Positions 63,435-64,000 of a stretch of DNA of 64,000 nt are shown piece by piece. The stretch spans positions 248,001-312,000 of the forward strand of contig JADJOC010000010.1 in NCBI GenBank assembly GCA_016713965.1, read 5' to 3'. The position numbers were made by a program, and so were the translations under genes. The DNA is from Chitinophagaceae bacterium. Its GTDB lineage: Bacteria > Bacteroidota > Bacteroidia > Chitinophagales > Chitinophagaceae. The notes beneath the pieces are model-generated. The model was not told the DNA's origin and searched no databases. It saw nothing but the letters and a program-made list of their open reading frames with translations. Within the stretch, counting starts at the first letter, position 1, and each line of letters opens with the position of its first letter.

Positions 63435-64000
63435 ATGGAAAATTTAGACAATTTAAACGGAGAAGATACCAATAACAGGGGCCGCATCATACCTGTAAAT
63501 ATTGAGGAACAAATGAAAACTTCTTATATCGATTACTCGATGAGCGTAATTGTAGGAAGGGCATTGCCGGATGTAAGAGATGGCTTGAAACCGGTGCATC
63601 GCCGCGTTTTATTTGGCATGAAGGAGCTGGGCAATGGAAGTAATAAACCTTACAAAAAAAGTGCCCGTATTGTGGGTGAGGTGATGGGTAAATTCCATCC
63701 GCATGGAGATGCGTCCATTTATGATACGATGGTACGTATGGCGCAGGATTGGTCGATGCGGTATACCTTGATAGATGGGCAGGGTAATTTTGGCAGCCAG
63801 GATGGGGATCCGCCAGCTGCTATGCGGTATACAGAAGTGCGTATGCAAAAAATGGCCGAGGCCATGCTGGAAGATATTGATAAAGAAACGGTAGATTATC
63901 AACTCAATTTTGATGATTCATTACAGGAACCAACGGTACTGCCTACACGAATTCCGCAATTATTATTGAATGGCAGCAGTGGTATTGCTGTAGGTATGGC
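63435..64000 (+). CDS. gyrA: DNA gyrase subunit A, N-terminal part (cut by window edge)
   Basis: GyrA breaks and rejoins DNA to add negative supercoils. Visible are IIPVNIEEQMKTSYIDYSMS, VRDGLKPVHRRVLFGM, the quinolone region FHPHGDASIYDTMVRMAQDW and the catalytic Tyr132 in AMRYTEVRM. The residue matching E. coli Ser83 is Ala93. A near-consensus -7 motif TAACTTCG lies at 63,411-63,418. The frame is open to the edge of the window. Confidence 0.96.
   Translation, partial: MENLDNLNGEDTNNRGRIIPVNIEEQMKTSYIDYSMSVIVGRALPDVRDGLKPVHRRVLFGMKELGNGSNKPYKKSARIVGEVMGKFHPHGDASIYDTMVRMAQDWSMRYTLIDGQGNFGSQDGDPPAAMRYTEVRMQKMAEAMLEDIDKETVDYQLNFDDSLQEPTVLPTRIPQLLLNGSSGIAVGM

Noticed and set aside
63609..63902. 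97-aa minus-strand frame inside gyrA
   Set aside because: Antisense shadow of gyrA, which has intact catalytic motifs.
1..64000. CRISPR array or Cas genes
   Set aside because: No regularly spaced direct repeats and no cas-like proteins were found on either strand.
1..64000. rRNA operon
   Set aside because: No recognisable 16S, 23S or 5S sequence.

Overview
The window is AT-rich DNA from a member of the Bacteroidota, probably the Chitinophagaceae. This placement rests on TonB-dependent receptors with a carboxypeptidase-like N-terminal domain, a DnaQ-GIY-YIG fusion nuclease, several promoters with the Bacteroidota -7 motif TAnnTTTG, and near absence of Shine-Dalgarno sequences. The genus is inference.

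Positions 1 to about 23,494 are the right part of a temperate prophage read almost entirely on the minus strand. A divergent lysogeny switch lies at 21.3-22.1 kb, with a repressor on the plus strand and a small regulator on the minus strand around a 30-bp palindrome. Leftward from it come small early genes, a RecE-like/RecT recombination module, a DUF4942 DNA methyltransferase, a large ParB/RepB protein, a second ParB-like protein, an SNF2 helicase, a replication-initiator-like protein, nucleases and small genes. Then come a ParB/Srx protein paired with a Mom-like DNA modification protein, a tRNA-like gene, small and large terminase subunits, and a portal-like protein that leads off the left edge. 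One lone plus-strand gene (5241-5849) sits inside this minus-strand block. The prophage ends in a 3' fragment of tRNA-Val followed by that tRNA's terminator (attR). The intact tRNA, the integrase and the structural genes should lie left of the window.

23.8-27 kb holds a single-chain MmeI-like restriction-modification enzyme and an ORF6N remnant. From 27.3 kb onward the genes are chromosomal housekeeping: SelO, an HPF-like protein, CDGSH, YihY, the DnaQ-GIY-YIG nuclease, Tex, Aat with ClpS (N-end rule pair), a Gcr-type membrane protein, a TonB receptor, PdxJ, SahH, a DciA-like protein with RecF, PdhA, a TPR protein, RibH, a LutA-like protein, EVE, a Sir2 deacylase, a saccharopine dehydrogenase-like protein, several exported proteins of unknown function, and the start of gyrA. 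Between 50.6 and 56.4 kb lies a coherent but uncharacterised group that suggests metal handling: a TPR lipoprotein, HupE/UreJ, a TonB receptor, a small His-rich exported protein and a split DUF4331 pair.

A general warning applies. About twenty genes, in both prophage and chromosome, are broken by single-base length changes, mostly one base lost in an A or T run. Essential genes such as ribH and pdhA are affected, so most are probably sequencing or assembly errors. I give the reconstructed full spans and name the frame breaks. Between genes I also found dispersed palindromic repeats, a small transcript-like unit with a rare strong Shine-Dalgarno (29.5-29.7 kb), and a structured element beside the repressor (22.1-22.25 kb).
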